Positions 18,148 to 29,000 of a DNA stretch of 64,000 bases are shown here, in pieces; positions within the stretch are counted from its first letter, which is position 1, and every line of letters begins with the position of its first letter. The notes below the pieces were generated by a model, which was given only the letters and a program-made list of their open reading frames with translations, searched no databases and was not told the DNA's origin. The stretch comes from Syntrophobacter fumaroxidans MPOB (GTDB taxonomy: Bacteria; Desulfobacterota; Syntrophobacteria; Syntrophobacterales; Syntrophobacteraceae). The DNA is taken from the NCBI RefSeq assembly GCF_000014965.1, contig NC_008554.1, positions 4,266,001-4,330,000 on the forward strand, written 5' to 3'. The position numbers and the translations under genes were made by a program.

Positions 18148-18723
18148 CTATGCGACGGCTCCGAGAAAATTTTCCATGTTGCGACAATCCCTGAACGCCG
18201 AAAGGACCTCGGCGAGGCCATGAATCTTGCGGCGGTGGAGGAGGCGATGGGTCAGCTCATGAACCCGCACCTCCTCTGAGTCCCGTTCGGTCGGGCTCAC
18301 CAGGAATCGTTGCAGAAATTTTGCGAACCGAATCACGTGAATGAGCTCGTGAGTGACGATGTATGTCGTCAGGGGAAGCAGGAGTATTTTCGGATCCCGC
18401 CGAAGCGCTCGCCGGATCACGTGGTCCTGGAGACAGATCTTGAAATAGTCGCCGGGTTCGCTTCCCCTCAGGCGCTCGTTGGGACATCGCAAGTATCTGC
18501 GAATCTGGGCGAAGGCGGAATCGGTGACCTCCTCTTCCTGCAGGTCCCGCAAAGATTGGATGTCGTAACGGTAACGTTTCCACTCCGAGGTGGTAACCTT
18601 GTAGTAGTCGCTGATCAGTTCCTCCGAGATCTCAATGGATTGCCTCAAAACGACAATCTCCTCCTCCACGAAGGGGACGCGCTCACAATTCTTCGGGAAA
18701 TCAAAACCGCCTTCGTCCGCCAT
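18148..18723 (-). CDS. Uncharacterised cytosolic protein with two HExxH motifs
   Basis: 191 residues, no signal peptide or membrane helix. It contains THELIHVIRF (HExxH at residues 125-129) and VHELTHRLLH (155-159), each embedded in a predicted helix. HExxH binds zinc in gluzincin/metzincin peptidases, so this is a putative metallopeptidase-like protein, although one motif may only be structural. The N-terminal half is charged and helical (EEEIVVLRQSIEISEEL). I do not recognise the family. It stands alone on the minus strand. Confidence 0.7.
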   Translation of the reverse strand: MADEGGFDFPKNCERVPFVEEEIVVLRQSIEISEELISDYYKVTTSEWKRYRYDIQSLRDLQEEEVTDSAFAQIRRYLRCPNERLRGSEPGDYFKICLQDHVIRRALRRDPKILLLPLTTYIVTHELIHVIRFAKFLQRFLVSPTERDSEEVRVHELTHRLLHRRKIHGLAEVLSAFRDCRNMENFLGAVA

Positions 18724-19862
18724 TTCCTGACTTCACTTCCTGTCGCTTGCTCTTGAGAGGACGCGAGTTATCCTGCATTGCGCGGATTGGTTCCCGCGGT
18801 TTGCCGCACATTCGCCGGCCGACAGCCCCCAACCTCCAAAGTGTCCCCTGCCGGCGGTGCCGCAGGCTCCCTTCATGAACGGCCCACCGGCGATTTCCGG
18901 CCGGTCGTGCCTCTGCGGGCAGGCCAAAACCCTTTCCGCAAGCCTGTGCGCGGGCCGTGGGGATCGGCCGGTTCCAGGGGCACGGTACGGTTTCACACGG
19001 ACCAATTCCCCGCGACGATTCCTTTCCCGTGCGCACATCTGCTCATAAGCACATGATTTGAATAGGGAACCATCCAGGGAAGGACCTGCTTTCTTCTACA
19101 GGAAAAAACGGCTTTTATCAATTGTTTAATCCGACCGTGTTTAATCCGACCGGGTGGGATGGCGCAGCCCTGCCGAATCACACGAGGCGAAAAGGACTTC
19201 GTTCATTCCGGAGCGCCCCGGTGTGTTCCATGGCGCGGTTCCTGTATCAGGGCTGCCCGGGGCGCCGTGCGTTCTCGCCCGCTGAAATAGAATGGCCCCT
19301 CGAGTCCAACGACATTCTCGAGAGGCCGACTTTTTGGGTAGGCATTGCACCTCCCTTTCCCGGAATTACCGTTTTTACCCCACGCGAAAGTGCCCGAAGG
19401 TCACGTGCATTCCTTTGAGCGCTTGCCACGTCTCAGCCCTCAACCGAGAGCCTTGTGGGAACCAGTATAGGAAAACGGCACTTATTTCGTAATCATGAAA
19501 CGAGTGGAAATCAAGATTCCTTTATTAATTTTTTTTGATGGCATCAAATCGCGGGATTGCAGCCTGTCTTTGCCGATTTCGACGGAAGTTCGGATCCTGC
19601 GGGCCGCGCCGAAGGTGAAAATGAAGCGAACCAGGAGTGGAAGAAACGTCGGGTTCCTCAGAACTGCAAGTATTGAATGGAAAATTCAGCTTTGTTCGGG
19701 TATTTTCTGAAGCGATATGTCTGAGGGCGTTTTCAGGCAAACCGCTAAATGTTCGGATGAAAGGAAAGAAGCGCGCCGCCGGAATCCGCCCGGCGTGCCG
19801 CGGGTGTGCCGCGTTCCCGCGCGGGCCGTGGAGCGTTCGTTCCTGTCATTGCGAGGTGTCGG
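18724..19862. other. Long intergenic region with a 15-bp direct repeat
   Basis: About 1.1 kb without a supported gene. TTTAATCCGACCG occurs twice in tandem at 19126 and 19141 (15-bp period). The stretch from about 19470 to 19540 is AT-rich. A 71-codon frame at 19495 lacks a ribosome-binding site. Confidence 0.45.
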
Positions 19863-20522
19863 ATGAAGGAAGTCGTTGCATTGTGCGTGCTGTTGGCATT
19901 TGGAGTCGGCACCGCCAGGCTGGCCATAAGGAAAAAGATCGGGATCGCCCTGACGGTGGTGTTCCTGGCCTTTTCCATCTTTTCCGGCCTTGCGATCGCC
20001 AACTACGACTGGATTCGAAAGGCTCGATGGGAAGTTCCCGATATCTTCGGCATCCGCGAGCAGATTGCAGAGGTGGGGAACCAGGCCGTGCAAGGGTTGA
20101 ACGCGGAGATCGAGGGGCGTCAGGGAGAATTGGGCAAGCTCCTCTCGGATTTGGAGGAAATGGGCCGCAGAGTCGATTCACAGAAGAAGGAACTGGAGAG
20201 TTTGCTGGCCGATGCCGCGAAGGTGAGTGAAGCCGCCAGGGAGCGGGAACAGGCGGTCAAGGAGCTCAACCGGCAGGCGGAGAAGGCAAGGGAGCAGATG
20301 GCATCCATCCATCGGTCTTCCTGCGACCTGGCGCTCTCGCTGGCAAAGGTCACGTGGCTGCAGCTGGAAGCCAAGGATTCCTCCGGCACCAAGAGGGGGG
20401 AGGCGGCGGCCCAGCGGACCCTCGACGGGCTGGATGAGGTCGTCGGCCTGGTTATAGGCGATCCGGATCAGCGAGAGAGGTTCGTGGCCGAAGTGATGGA
20501 CTCTCTGCCGCCCAAGAAATGA
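19863..20522 (+). CDS. Membrane-anchored coiled-coil protein
   Basis: 219 residues from ATG 19863 (GAGG upstream). Two hydrophobic segments at about residues 1-16 and 25-46 are followed by a long coiled coil (about residues 60-150, rich in E/K/Q with regular hydrophobic spacing) and a mixed C-terminus. A topology with two N-terminal helices and a cytosolic coiled coil is likely. No family recognised; the gene lies 67 bp ahead of thiM but has no evident thiamine role. Confidence 0.65.
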   Translation: MKEVVALCVLLAFGVGTARLAIRKKIGIALTVVFLAFSIFSGLAIANYDWIRKARWEVPDIFGIREQIAEVGNQAVQGLNAEIEGRQGELGKLLSDLEEMGRRVDSQKKELESLLADAAKVSEAAREREQAVKELNRQAEKAREQMASIHRSSCDLALSLAKVTWLQLEAKDSSGTKRGEAAAQRTLDGLDEVVGLVIGDPDQRERFVAEVMDSLPPKK

Positions 20523-20589
20523 AAGAGACTCGGCTTCGTGAGGTCATGACTGCGGGTTCTTTCCGGGTTGAACGTGCAAATCGAAAGGG

Positions 20590-21402
20590 ATGGCCATGCT
20601 TGCAGAAACAGCTCGGTGCCTCGAGAAGATAAGGGCGCAGCGCCCCCTGGTGCACAATATTACCAACTACGTCGTGATGAACTATACCGCCAATGCGTTG
20701 CTGTGCCTCGGAGCATCCCCAGTGATGGCTCACGCGGTCGAGGAAGTCGAGGCCATGGTCGAGCTTGCCGATGCCCTGGTGATCAACATCGGGACCCTTT
20801 CCGCCCCCTGGGTGGACGCAATGTTCCTGGCCTCGCGCGCGGCCATAGAAAGGTCGATTCCCGTCGTTCTGGACCCGGTGGGAGCCGGCGCCACCGCCTT
20901 CCGGACGGATACGGCCAGGCGCCTGCTCGATGAATTCGGGATCACCGTGCTCCGGGGGAACGCTTCGGAAATCATGGCCCTTGCGGGCCTGAACAGCACG
21001 ACCCGGGGTGTGGACTCGGTGCACGCAACCGACGAGGCACGGTCTGCAGCGGTTGAATTGGCCAATGTGTACAAGGCGGTTGTGGCGATCACCGGCGCGG
21101 AGGACTTCATCACCAACGGGCCAAAATCCGCCAGGGTCGCCAACGGGCATCCCCTCATGGGCAGGGTCTCCGGCACGGGGTGCGTGGCGTCTTCGATCGT
21201 GGCGGCCTTCTGTGCGGTTCATCCGGACCCTCTGGTGGCCGCAACGGCGGGATTGTCGGTGCTCGGAATCGCAGGCGAGCTTGCCGCACGGGACAATCCC
21301 GGGCCGGGGACGTTTCATCACCTTCTGCTGGATGCGCTCGATGCGATGGAAACCCGGAACATCGAAGAGAAAGGACGAATTGCCGTTTCATGGGAACAGT
21401 GA
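20590..21402 (+). CDS. thiM: Hydroxyethylthiazole kinase
   Basis: 270 residues with ThiM hallmarks: [60 protein letters not shown] and [18 protein letters not shown] containing the conserved Cys. It phosphorylates 4-methyl-5-(2-hydroxyethyl)thiazole for thiamine salvage. Two ATGs (MAM) are possible at the start. It overlaps thiE by 13 bp. No TPP riboswitch was found in the short upstream gap. Confidence 0.95.
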
Positions 21403-22061
21403 GCCCGCCCGTGGATTATACCCTGTACCTGGTCACCGACCGGGGACTTGCCGCGGGTCGTTCCTTCGAAGACATTGTCAGGGAAGGCGTCGAGGGCGGG
21501 GTAACCCTGGTGCAGCTCCGTGAGAAGGACCTTGCCGTCAGGGATTTCGTCGCGTGCGCCGTCGCTCTCCGGAATCTGCTCGGGGAGTACCGGGTTCCCC
21601 TGATCGTTAACGACCGAGTGGACGTCGCCCTGGCCTGTGGAGCCGCCGGGGTGCACCTCGGGCAGGACGACATGGACTGTGCGAGCGCCCGCCGTATCGT
21701 CGGGCGGGGCCGGATCGTCGGTGTCTCGGTGAGTTGCGTGGAGGAGGCGGTGAAGGCCGAAGCGCAAGGGGCCGATTACCTGGGAGTGAGCCCGGTGTTC
21801 AGCACGCCCACGAAGACGGATACTCCTCCCGCGGTCGGGCTCGAGGGGCTGCGGGCCATCCGGATGGCGGTTCGCCTGCCGCTGGTTGCAATCGGAGGGA
21901 TCAAGGCGGAGAATGCGGCGGACGTGATACGGGCGGGGGCGGACGGCCTGGCGGTGGTGTCGGCGATCATGGCCTGCCCCGAGCCTCGGGTTGCGGCCCG
22001 GACGCTGAAAGCGGCCATTGCCGAGGCACGGGCCCGGGTCCGTACCGCGCGGATCGGCTGA
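21390..22061 (+). CDS. thiE: Thiamine-phosphate synthase
   Basis: 223 residues from the ATG overlapping the thiM end. ThiE motifs: [79 protein letters not shown] and [13 protein letters not shown]. It couples the thiazole phosphate made by ThiM with HMP pyrophosphate to give thiamine phosphate. With thiM it forms a two-gene salvage operon. Confidence 0.95.
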
Positions 22062-23210
22062 AGGCCGTCGCAGTCCGCACTCGCTGCGCCGTGGCCGGCG
22101 TTCCCGCGCCTGGTATCGGCTTCCTCATGCGAAAGCCAGGCCGTCGTCATCGTGCGGGCCAGGTCCCAAGAGCCTGGAAGAACCCGGGTTCCCACCTCTG
22201 TGCAAACCCGGCCGGGTGGAAAGCACCCTGCATTTTCCTGCAAAAAAGCAACGAGTCATTTCAACAACATGGATTTGTATGAAAAAGTGTTTATATATGC
22301 TAATAGTAACATATAGGCACGCCGATATATAAAATTCAGCATATGTTTATGCTAACATAATAAAAATGCGGGAATCCTATCCAATAAGATATTGACAACT
22401 CCTATTCATGATATAGGATAGACGCGCGTCATCAGTGGTCTCGGTGGTTCGCGCGGATTTACAAGCGGCCTTTCCTGTTGGCCGGCGGAATGCTGAGGCC
22501 GTATCCGGATCAAGAGACAAAGCCTGTCGATGTCGGAGTGTGTTCGGTGAGCGAGGATTCCACCTTTCCCGGGAGATAGGGGAAGGGTCCTCCGGTGGCC
22601 GCTGTTTGTCATGTTGTTTGGGCTTTTCTTTGAATCAGGAGACGTTTCATGAAACTTCATTTGTGAAGCGGGGCTTCCAGGCCGGTAGGTTACCGGCGTT
22701 GCGAAGTCCGCTTGCCGAGCTGATCGCTCTCCATCCGAACTTCGCAAAACAATCCTGGAATACCCTCCGTGTTCTGTTCTTTTTAGTCTTGCCGGGCAGG
22801 TAGTCGCGCCGGCCGGGGACCCCCCGGTGCGCTCCCGCCCGGCAATTCGAAACTGACGGGGCACGAATTCCGCTGCATCCATGGCATCGCTTCGCGCAAA
22901 GTGGTGAGTCGCTGTTTTCGGCGGCTTTGCCGGGGTCTGGAGGTCTGTCCCGATCACCATGCCCGCGCCACGGGGAGGTGACGCCGGCAGGAAGGTCCGC
23001 GGGAGGCTTTTCTCCGGCGCTCCGGCATGAAGGGGGGGCGGCGCAGGGTCGGCAGGCAGACTGAATGCAGATTCGGATGCCGGCCGCGACCAATGCGTCA
23101 TGCGCCGATCCCCTGCATTCCGGGATGCCGGATCGCTGCAATCGACCGACGGGGGCGGAGGCTTTTCAACGCATTATTGCAACCATACGGAGCAAAGGAG
23201 AAGAACATCG
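22062..23210. other. Long upstream region of the formate dehydrogenase cluster with an AT-rich island
   Basis: About 1.15 kb without a supported gene. Bases 22255-22430 are strikingly AT-rich with several small dyads (for example around 22339-22356, AGCATATG/TATGCTAA) and a good promoter at 22392. It probably regulates the formate dehydrogenase genes. Confidence 0.5.
22392..22419 (+). promoter_or_regulatory. Candidate sigma-70 promoter with flanking ATCCTAT/ATAGGAT dyad
   Basis: TTGACA at 22392-22397, a 16-bp spacer and TAGGAT at 22414-22419. ATCCTAT just upstream (about 22374) and ATAGGAT over the -10 form an inverted repeat that could be an operator. It lies about 0.8 kb ahead of the first formate dehydrogenase gene. 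Confidence 0.4.
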
Positions 23211-25928
23211 ATGGGCGAAGATATCATCAACCTGACGGTAAACGGGAAGAATTTTCAAGGAAGGAACATCCGGGGAAAGCGGGGGCAGACCGTACTTGAA
23301 GTCTTGAAGGACAACGGCATCCATGTTCCCACCCTGTGCTACCATCCCCGGATGCCGCCTTACGGGGGATGCAGATTGTGCATCGTCGAAATCGAGAACA
23401 TGCGCGGTCTCCCGCCTTCCTGTACCACCCCGGCAACCGACGGAATGGTTGTGAACACGCACTCACCCAAGGTGGTCGGGGTGCGTAAAACGGTGCTGGA
23501 ACTGCTCCTCGCCTACGGGGACCATAATTGTCTGCTGTGCGAGCAGACGGGCAGCTGCGAGCTGCAAAACCTGGTTTACGAGCACGGCATCGACCATGTT
23601 CGCATCAAGTCGGAATTCGTTCCCAAAATAAAGGACGATTCACATCCGATGATCGTCCGTGACCACAACAAGTGCGTGCTGTGCGGCCGCTGCGTCAGGG
23701 CCTGCCTGCAAGTACAGGTGAACGGGGCCATCGATATCGCGGCTCGCGGTTCGGATTCCTACATCACGACGTTCAACAACACCAGCCTGGCGGAATCGAG
23801 CTGCGTTTCCTGCGGTCAATGCGTTCAGGCATGCCCGGTGGGCGCCCTGACCGAGAAAAAATCGAGGTTTAAGGGCCGTGCGTGGGAAATGAAGAAAGTG
23901 CGCACCACCTGCCCCTACTGCGGTGTGGGTTGCCAGATGTGGCTGCACGTCAAGGGCGGCAGGATCGTCAAAGTGACCGGGGTCGAGGAAGGCGCCCCCA
24001 ACCATGGGCGATTATGTGTCAAGGGAAGGTTCGGCTACGACTTCATCTATTCGGAGGACAGGCTCAAGACGCCTCTCATCAAGAGCAACGACGGTTTTCG
24101 CGAGGCCTCCTGGGATGAAGCCCTCGATCTCGTCGCCTCGAGGCTCAAAAAAATCATTGCAAAGCATGGTCCGGACTCCGTTGCCGGAGTGAGCTCGGCT
24201 CGAAGCATCAACGAAGATTCCTACCAGATGCAGAAGCTCTTCAGGACGGCCATCGGCACCAACAACATAGACAACTGCGCGCGTGTCTGCCACGCTCCAA
24301 CCGTGGCGGGCCTGGCGAAATCTTTCGGTTCCGGGGCCATGACGAATTCGTTTGACGACTTCGCCAACGCGAAAATGATCCTGGCCATAGGCACGAACGC
24401 GACCGAGGCACATCCGGTGGCGGGCACGTATTTGAAGAACGCGGTGGCCAAGGGCGCCGAGTTGATCGTTGTCGATCCGCGACGCATAGAGCTTGCCGAC
24501 CATGCCGTGCTGCACGCTCAGATAAAAGTGGGAAGCGATATAGCCTTTCTCAATGGAGTCATGAACGTTCTCATAAACGAGAATCTCCACGACAAACAGT
24601 ACGTGGCCTCGTACACCGACGGTTTTGAATCGCTCAAGGCCAAGGTGATGGAATATCCGCCGGAGAAGGCCGCGGGCATCTGCGGCGTAAGCGCGGAGAT
24701 GATTCGGGATGTGGCGCGCCGCCTGGCTTCAGTAAAGCCGGCGCTCCTGGTCTATACCCTGGGCATCACCGAGCACACCTGCGGTATGAACAACGTGCTT
24801 TCCTGCGCCAACCTGCAGATGCTCCTCGGCAATGTGGGGTTTGCGTGCGGCGGCGTGAACCCGATAAGAGGGCAAAACAACGTCCAGGGTGCCTGCGACA
24901 TGGGGGCTTTGCCGAATCTTTTCCCCGGCTACCAGAGAGTTGATGATCCCAAGGCCCAGGAGAAGTTCAAGGCCGCATGGAATGTTGCAAGCCTGCCCGA
25001 CAGGCCCGGGATCATGCTGCCCCAAATGCTCGATGGGCTTGCGGATGGAAAGATCAAGGCATTTTACATTTTTGGCGAGAACCTGGCCAACAGCGAACCG
25101 GATATCAAGCACGTCGAACACTGCCTGAGCTCTGCCGAGTTTCTGATCTGCCAGGACAACTTCCCGAACGAAACCACGCGATTTGCGGATGTGATCCTGC
25201 CGGCCGCCGCGTGGAGCGAAAACGACGGGACGTTCGCCAGCAGCGAAAGACGCATCAGCAGAGTTCGCACCGCGAGCGAGGCGCCGGGGATATCCAGGCC
25301 GAACTGGTGGATCTTCAAGGAGATAGCGCGACGAATGGGCCAGGATTGGAAGTCCGAGAGTGGCCAAGAGCTGTGGGACGACGAGATATCGGTACTGTCG
25401 CCGCCGTTTGCCGGCATCAAGTACTCGCGCATCGAGGGCGACGGGCTGCAGTGGCCGGTTCCCACGGAAACCCACCCGGGAACGCCCGTCATGCACAAGG
25501 ACGGCAAATTCACCGGCGGTCGCGGTCAGTTCGTGGCCGTCGACTGGACGCCTCCGAAGGAAGTCCCGGACGCGGAATACCCGTTCACATTCTGCACGGG
25601 CCGGAGACTGTATCACTATCATACCCGGACCCAGACCGGCCGTTGTCAGGGGTTGAACGAGCTCCTGGGCGAGGAGACGGCGGACATCTCGCGTTTGGAC
25701 GCCGCAGAGCTGGGCATCGAGGATGGCGAGTACATTCGCGTGCGCTCGCGTCGAGGAGAGGTGAAAGTCAAGGCGAGGGTCACGGATCGGATGCAAAAGG
25801 GCAATGTCTGGATGGCCTTCCATTTCCGGGAGGCCTGCGCCAACTGGCTGACAAATCCGGTGTTCGATCCGGTGACGCAGACGGCGGAATATAAAGCGTG
25901 TGCGGTGAAGGTCGAGAAGATTGTGTAG
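23211..25928 (+). CDS. fdhA: Formate dehydrogenase, cytosolic catalytic subunit with NuoG-like N-terminus
   Basis: 905 residues from ATG 23211 (AAAGGAG upstream). Domain order: NuoG-like [2Fe-2S] region (PTLCYHPRMPPYGGCRLCIVE), His/Cys cluster region (LLAYGDHNCLLCEQTGSC), two [4Fe-4S] ferredoxin clusters (CVLCGRCVRAC, CVSCGQCVQACPVGAL), then the molybdopterin domain from TTCPYCGVGCQM. The active site reads NNIDNCARVCHAPTVAG with Cys360 where FdhF has selenocysteine. No signal peptide, hence cytosolic. It oxidises formate or reduces CO2. The NuoE/NuoF-like partners that usually link such subunits to NAD(H) are not adjacent. Confidence 0.93.
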   Translation: MGEDIINLTVNGKNFQGRNIRGKRGQTVLEVLKDNGIHVPTLCYHPRMPPYGGCRLCIVEIENMRGLPPSCTTPATDGMVVNTHSPKVVGVRKTVLELLLAYGDHNCLLCEQTGSCELQNLVYEHGIDHVRIKSEFVPKIKDDSHPMIVRDHNKCVLCGRCVRACLQVQVNGAIDIAARGSDSYITTFNNTSLAESSCVSCGQCVQACPVGALTEKKSRFKGRAWEMKKVRTTCPYCGVGCQMWLHVKGGRIVKVTGVEEGAPNHGRLCVKGRFGYDFIYSEDRLKTPLIKSNDGFREASWDEALDLVASRLKKIIAKHGPDSVAGVSSARSINEDSYQMQKLFRTAIGTNNIDNCARVCHAPTVAGLAKSFGSGAMTNSFDDFANAKMILAIGTNATEAHPVAGTYLKNAVAKGAELIVVDPRRIELADHAVLHAQIKVGSDIAFLNGVMNVLINENLHDKQYVASYTDGFESLKAKVMEYPPEKAAGICGVSAEMIRDVARRLASVKPALLVYTLGITEHTCGMNNVLSCANLQMLLGNVGFACGGVNPIRGQNNVQGACDMGALPNLFPGYQRVDDPKAQEKFKAAWNVASLPDRPGIMLPQMLDGLADGKIKAFYIFGENLANSEPDIKHVEHCLSSAEFLICQDNFPNETTRFADVILPAAAWSENDGTFASSERRISRVRTASEAPGISRPNWWIFKEIARRMGQDWKSESGQELWDDEISVLSPPFAGIKYSRIEGDGLQWPVPTETHPGTPVMHKDGKFTGGRGQFVAVDWTPPKEVPDAEYPFTFCTGRRLYHYHTRTQTGRCQGLNELLGEETADISRLDAAELGIEDGEYIRVRSRRGEVKVKARVTDRMQKGNVWMAFHFREACANWLTNPVFDPVTQTAEYKACAVKVEKIV

Positions 25929-26003
25929 GATTTCGAGGAAGTGTATTCGCCGGGCGGGTTGATCATTTCCACTCGCCCACTCATCAAAAGAGGAGAAAAA
26001 GAC

Positions 26004-29000
26004 ATGGGAGTCACACGGCGTGAGTTCCTTTTCATCTCGGGAGCCATGGGAGCCGGTCTGGCACTGTCGTCTCTGGGGGTCGACATGCTTCCGGTGGTGG
26101 CCTATGCGGAGGGGCTCAGTAAAATCGACAAAGTGAAAAGCGCGAAGGAGATGTATTCCCTCTGCTACCACTGCGCGGTAACTTGCGGGCTGATATGCAG
26201 CACCGACACAAAAACCGGCAAAATCATAAACATCGAGGGGGATCCGGACAATCCCATCAACGAGGGATCGCTTTGCGCGAAAGGTGCGGCGTCGCTCCAG
26301 ATGTCGGCCAGAAATGAAAACCGTCTGACCAGGGTTCTCTATCGCAAACCGGGCGGCAACCAATGGGAGGTCAAGACGTGGGACTGGGCCTTGACCAGGA
26401 TCGCCAAGAACATCAAGGCGGTACGGGACAAGGAATTCATTGTCAAGAACGCCAAAGGGCAGGTGGTCAACCGTGTCGAAGCCCTGGCTCACATGGGCAG
26501 CTCCAAGCTGGACAATGAAGAGTGCTGGATGATCACCACCGCCATGAGGGCACTTGGTCTCGTCTATTTGGATCACCAGGCTCGGGTCTGTCACGCTCCC
26601 AGCGTGGCCTCGCTGGCTGAGTCGTTGGGACGTGGTTCGATGACCAATCATCCCATCGACATCGGGAACAGCGATTGTGTCCTCGTCATGGGGGGCAACG
26701 CGGCGGAAGCTCACCCCATCACCTTCAGGTGGGCCGTGCGTGCCAAGGATAAGGGGGCGAAAATCATCCACGTCGATCCGCGCTTCACAAGGACCTCGGC
26801 CATAGCGGATCATCATGCGTTCCTTCGTGCAGGCACGGACATCGCCTTCCTGGGTGGCATGATCAAGTACATTCTCGACAACAATAAGTACTTCGAGGAG
26901 TACGTCAGGAACTACACCAATGCCTCGTGCAGCATAGACGAGAAGTTCAGCTTCAAGGACGGACTTTTCTCGGGTTACGACCCCGCTGCCAGGAAATACG
27001 ACAAGTCGACCTGGGTGTTCAGGCTCGATGCCAACGGCGTCCCGGAAAAGGACCCGACGCTCAAGAATCCACGGTGCGTCCTGCAGATGATGAAGGCCCA
27101 TTACGCGCGCTACGATCTTGAGAAGGTGTCGTCCATTACGGGCACCCCTGTGGAAGATCTCAAGACCATTTATGAACTGTATTCCTCGACCGGGGTGAGA
27201 GATAAAGCGGGGACGATCCTCTACGCACTCGGATGGACCCAGCACACGGTGGGGGTGCAGAACATCAGAACGATGACCATCGTTCAGCTCCTGCTCGGGA
27301 ATATCGGCATCGCGGGGGGAGGTGTCAATGCATTGCGCGGCCAGCCGAACGTCCAGGGATCGACGGATCAGGCGATCCTGGCCCACATTCTTCCAGGCTA
27401 TCTCAAGACGCCGGCGGCTTCACTGACCACGCTGGACGAGTACCTGGCTAGGAACACTCCCAAGACCAGGGAGCCCCAGTCGGCCAACTGGTATCAAAAT
27501 ACCCCGAAGTACATGGTGAGCCTCCTCAAATCATGGTACGGCGACAAGGCCATCAAAGAGAACGGTTTTGCCTATTCATACCTTCCTAAGATCGATGACG
27601 GGCAGGATGCGACGCTTCTGGACATGATCGACAAGATGTATGCAGGGAAGATCAAAGGCTTTACGTGCGTCGGCCAGAATCCGGCGTGCAGCAACCCCAA
27701 TGCCGGCAAAACCCGGAAGGCCCTGGCCAACCTTGACTGGATGGTGCACATCAACATTTTCGACAATGAGACGGCCTCTTTCTGGAAGGGGCCGGGGATG
27801 GATCCGAAAAAGATCAAGACGGAGGTCTTTCTCCTGCCGGCGGCGGCTCAAATGGAAAAAGCGGGCAGCATGACCAATACGGGACGTTGGCTCCAATGGA
27901 AATACACGGCGGAGAAACCGCCGGGAGACGCCCTCTCGATGGGCGATATCCTGTACCGGCTGGTAATGAAACTCAAAGACCTCTACAAGAAGGAAAAGGG
28001 GACCTTCCCCGATCCCATTCTCGATCTGCAATGGAATTATGCGGATGTCAAGGGGATGTATGATTCCACGGCGGTCGCCAAGGCGATGAACGGATATTTC
28101 CTGGATGACGTCACCGTTGGAGACAAGTCTTTCAAAAAGGGGGAGTGTGTTCCCGGCTTCAGTTACCTGCAGGCCGATGGAAAGACCTCCTGCGGCATAT
28201 GGATCCATTGCGGGAGCTTCACACAGGATGGAACCAACCTGATCGCCCGAAGGAAGAAAGACGATCCGACGGGGCTCGGCCTCTATCCCGAATGGGCGTG
28301 GGCATGGCCGATGAACCGGCGCATCCTCTACAATCGGGCGTCGGTCGATGAGAAGGGGCAGCCCTGGGATCCCAGGCGGGCGGTCCTCAAGTGGGCCGAC
28401 GGAAAGTGGGTGGGCGACGTTCCCGACGGGCCATGGCCGCCCCTGAGCGACAAGGAAAAAGGAAAGTTGCCTTTCATTATGAAGCCCGACGGAGTCGCCT
28501 CCCTGTTCGGTCCGGGGCTGGCGGACGGACCGTTCCCCGAGCACTACGAGCCCCTCGAGAGTCCGCTTTCCAAGAGCCTGATATCCGCACAGTTGAGCAG
28601 TCCCGTCATCAGGATATTCAATAGTGATTGCGATAAGATTGCCGGGTGCGATCCGAGGTTCCCTCTGGTCTGTACCACCTACTCCTGCACGGAGCACTGG
28701 TGCACGGGCGCGGATACGAGATGGCAGTCGTGGCTCACGGAGACCATGCCCCAGGCCTACGTCGAGATCAGCAGGGAATTCGCGGATCTCCGTGGCATCG
28801 AGAACGGTGAAAAGGTCAAGGTTGAATCGGTTCGCGGCAAAGTCGAATGCGTGGCGATGGTCACTACGCGGCTGCGTCCTTTGAAAGTGGGCGGACAGAC
28901 CCTGCATCAGGTGGGGATCACCTACAACTACGGCTGGCTTTTCCCCAAGGATTGCGGCGATTCCGCCAACCTGCTGACCCCCACCGCCGGCGACCCCAAC

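Noticed and set aside
19495-19710. 71-codon plus-strand ORF
   Set aside because: No ribosome-binding site and non-protein-like basic composition.
20523-20589. TPP riboswitch ahead of thiM
   Set aside because: The 67-bp gap lacks the CTGAGA and ACCTGATCTGG-type core sequences; none was found further upstream.
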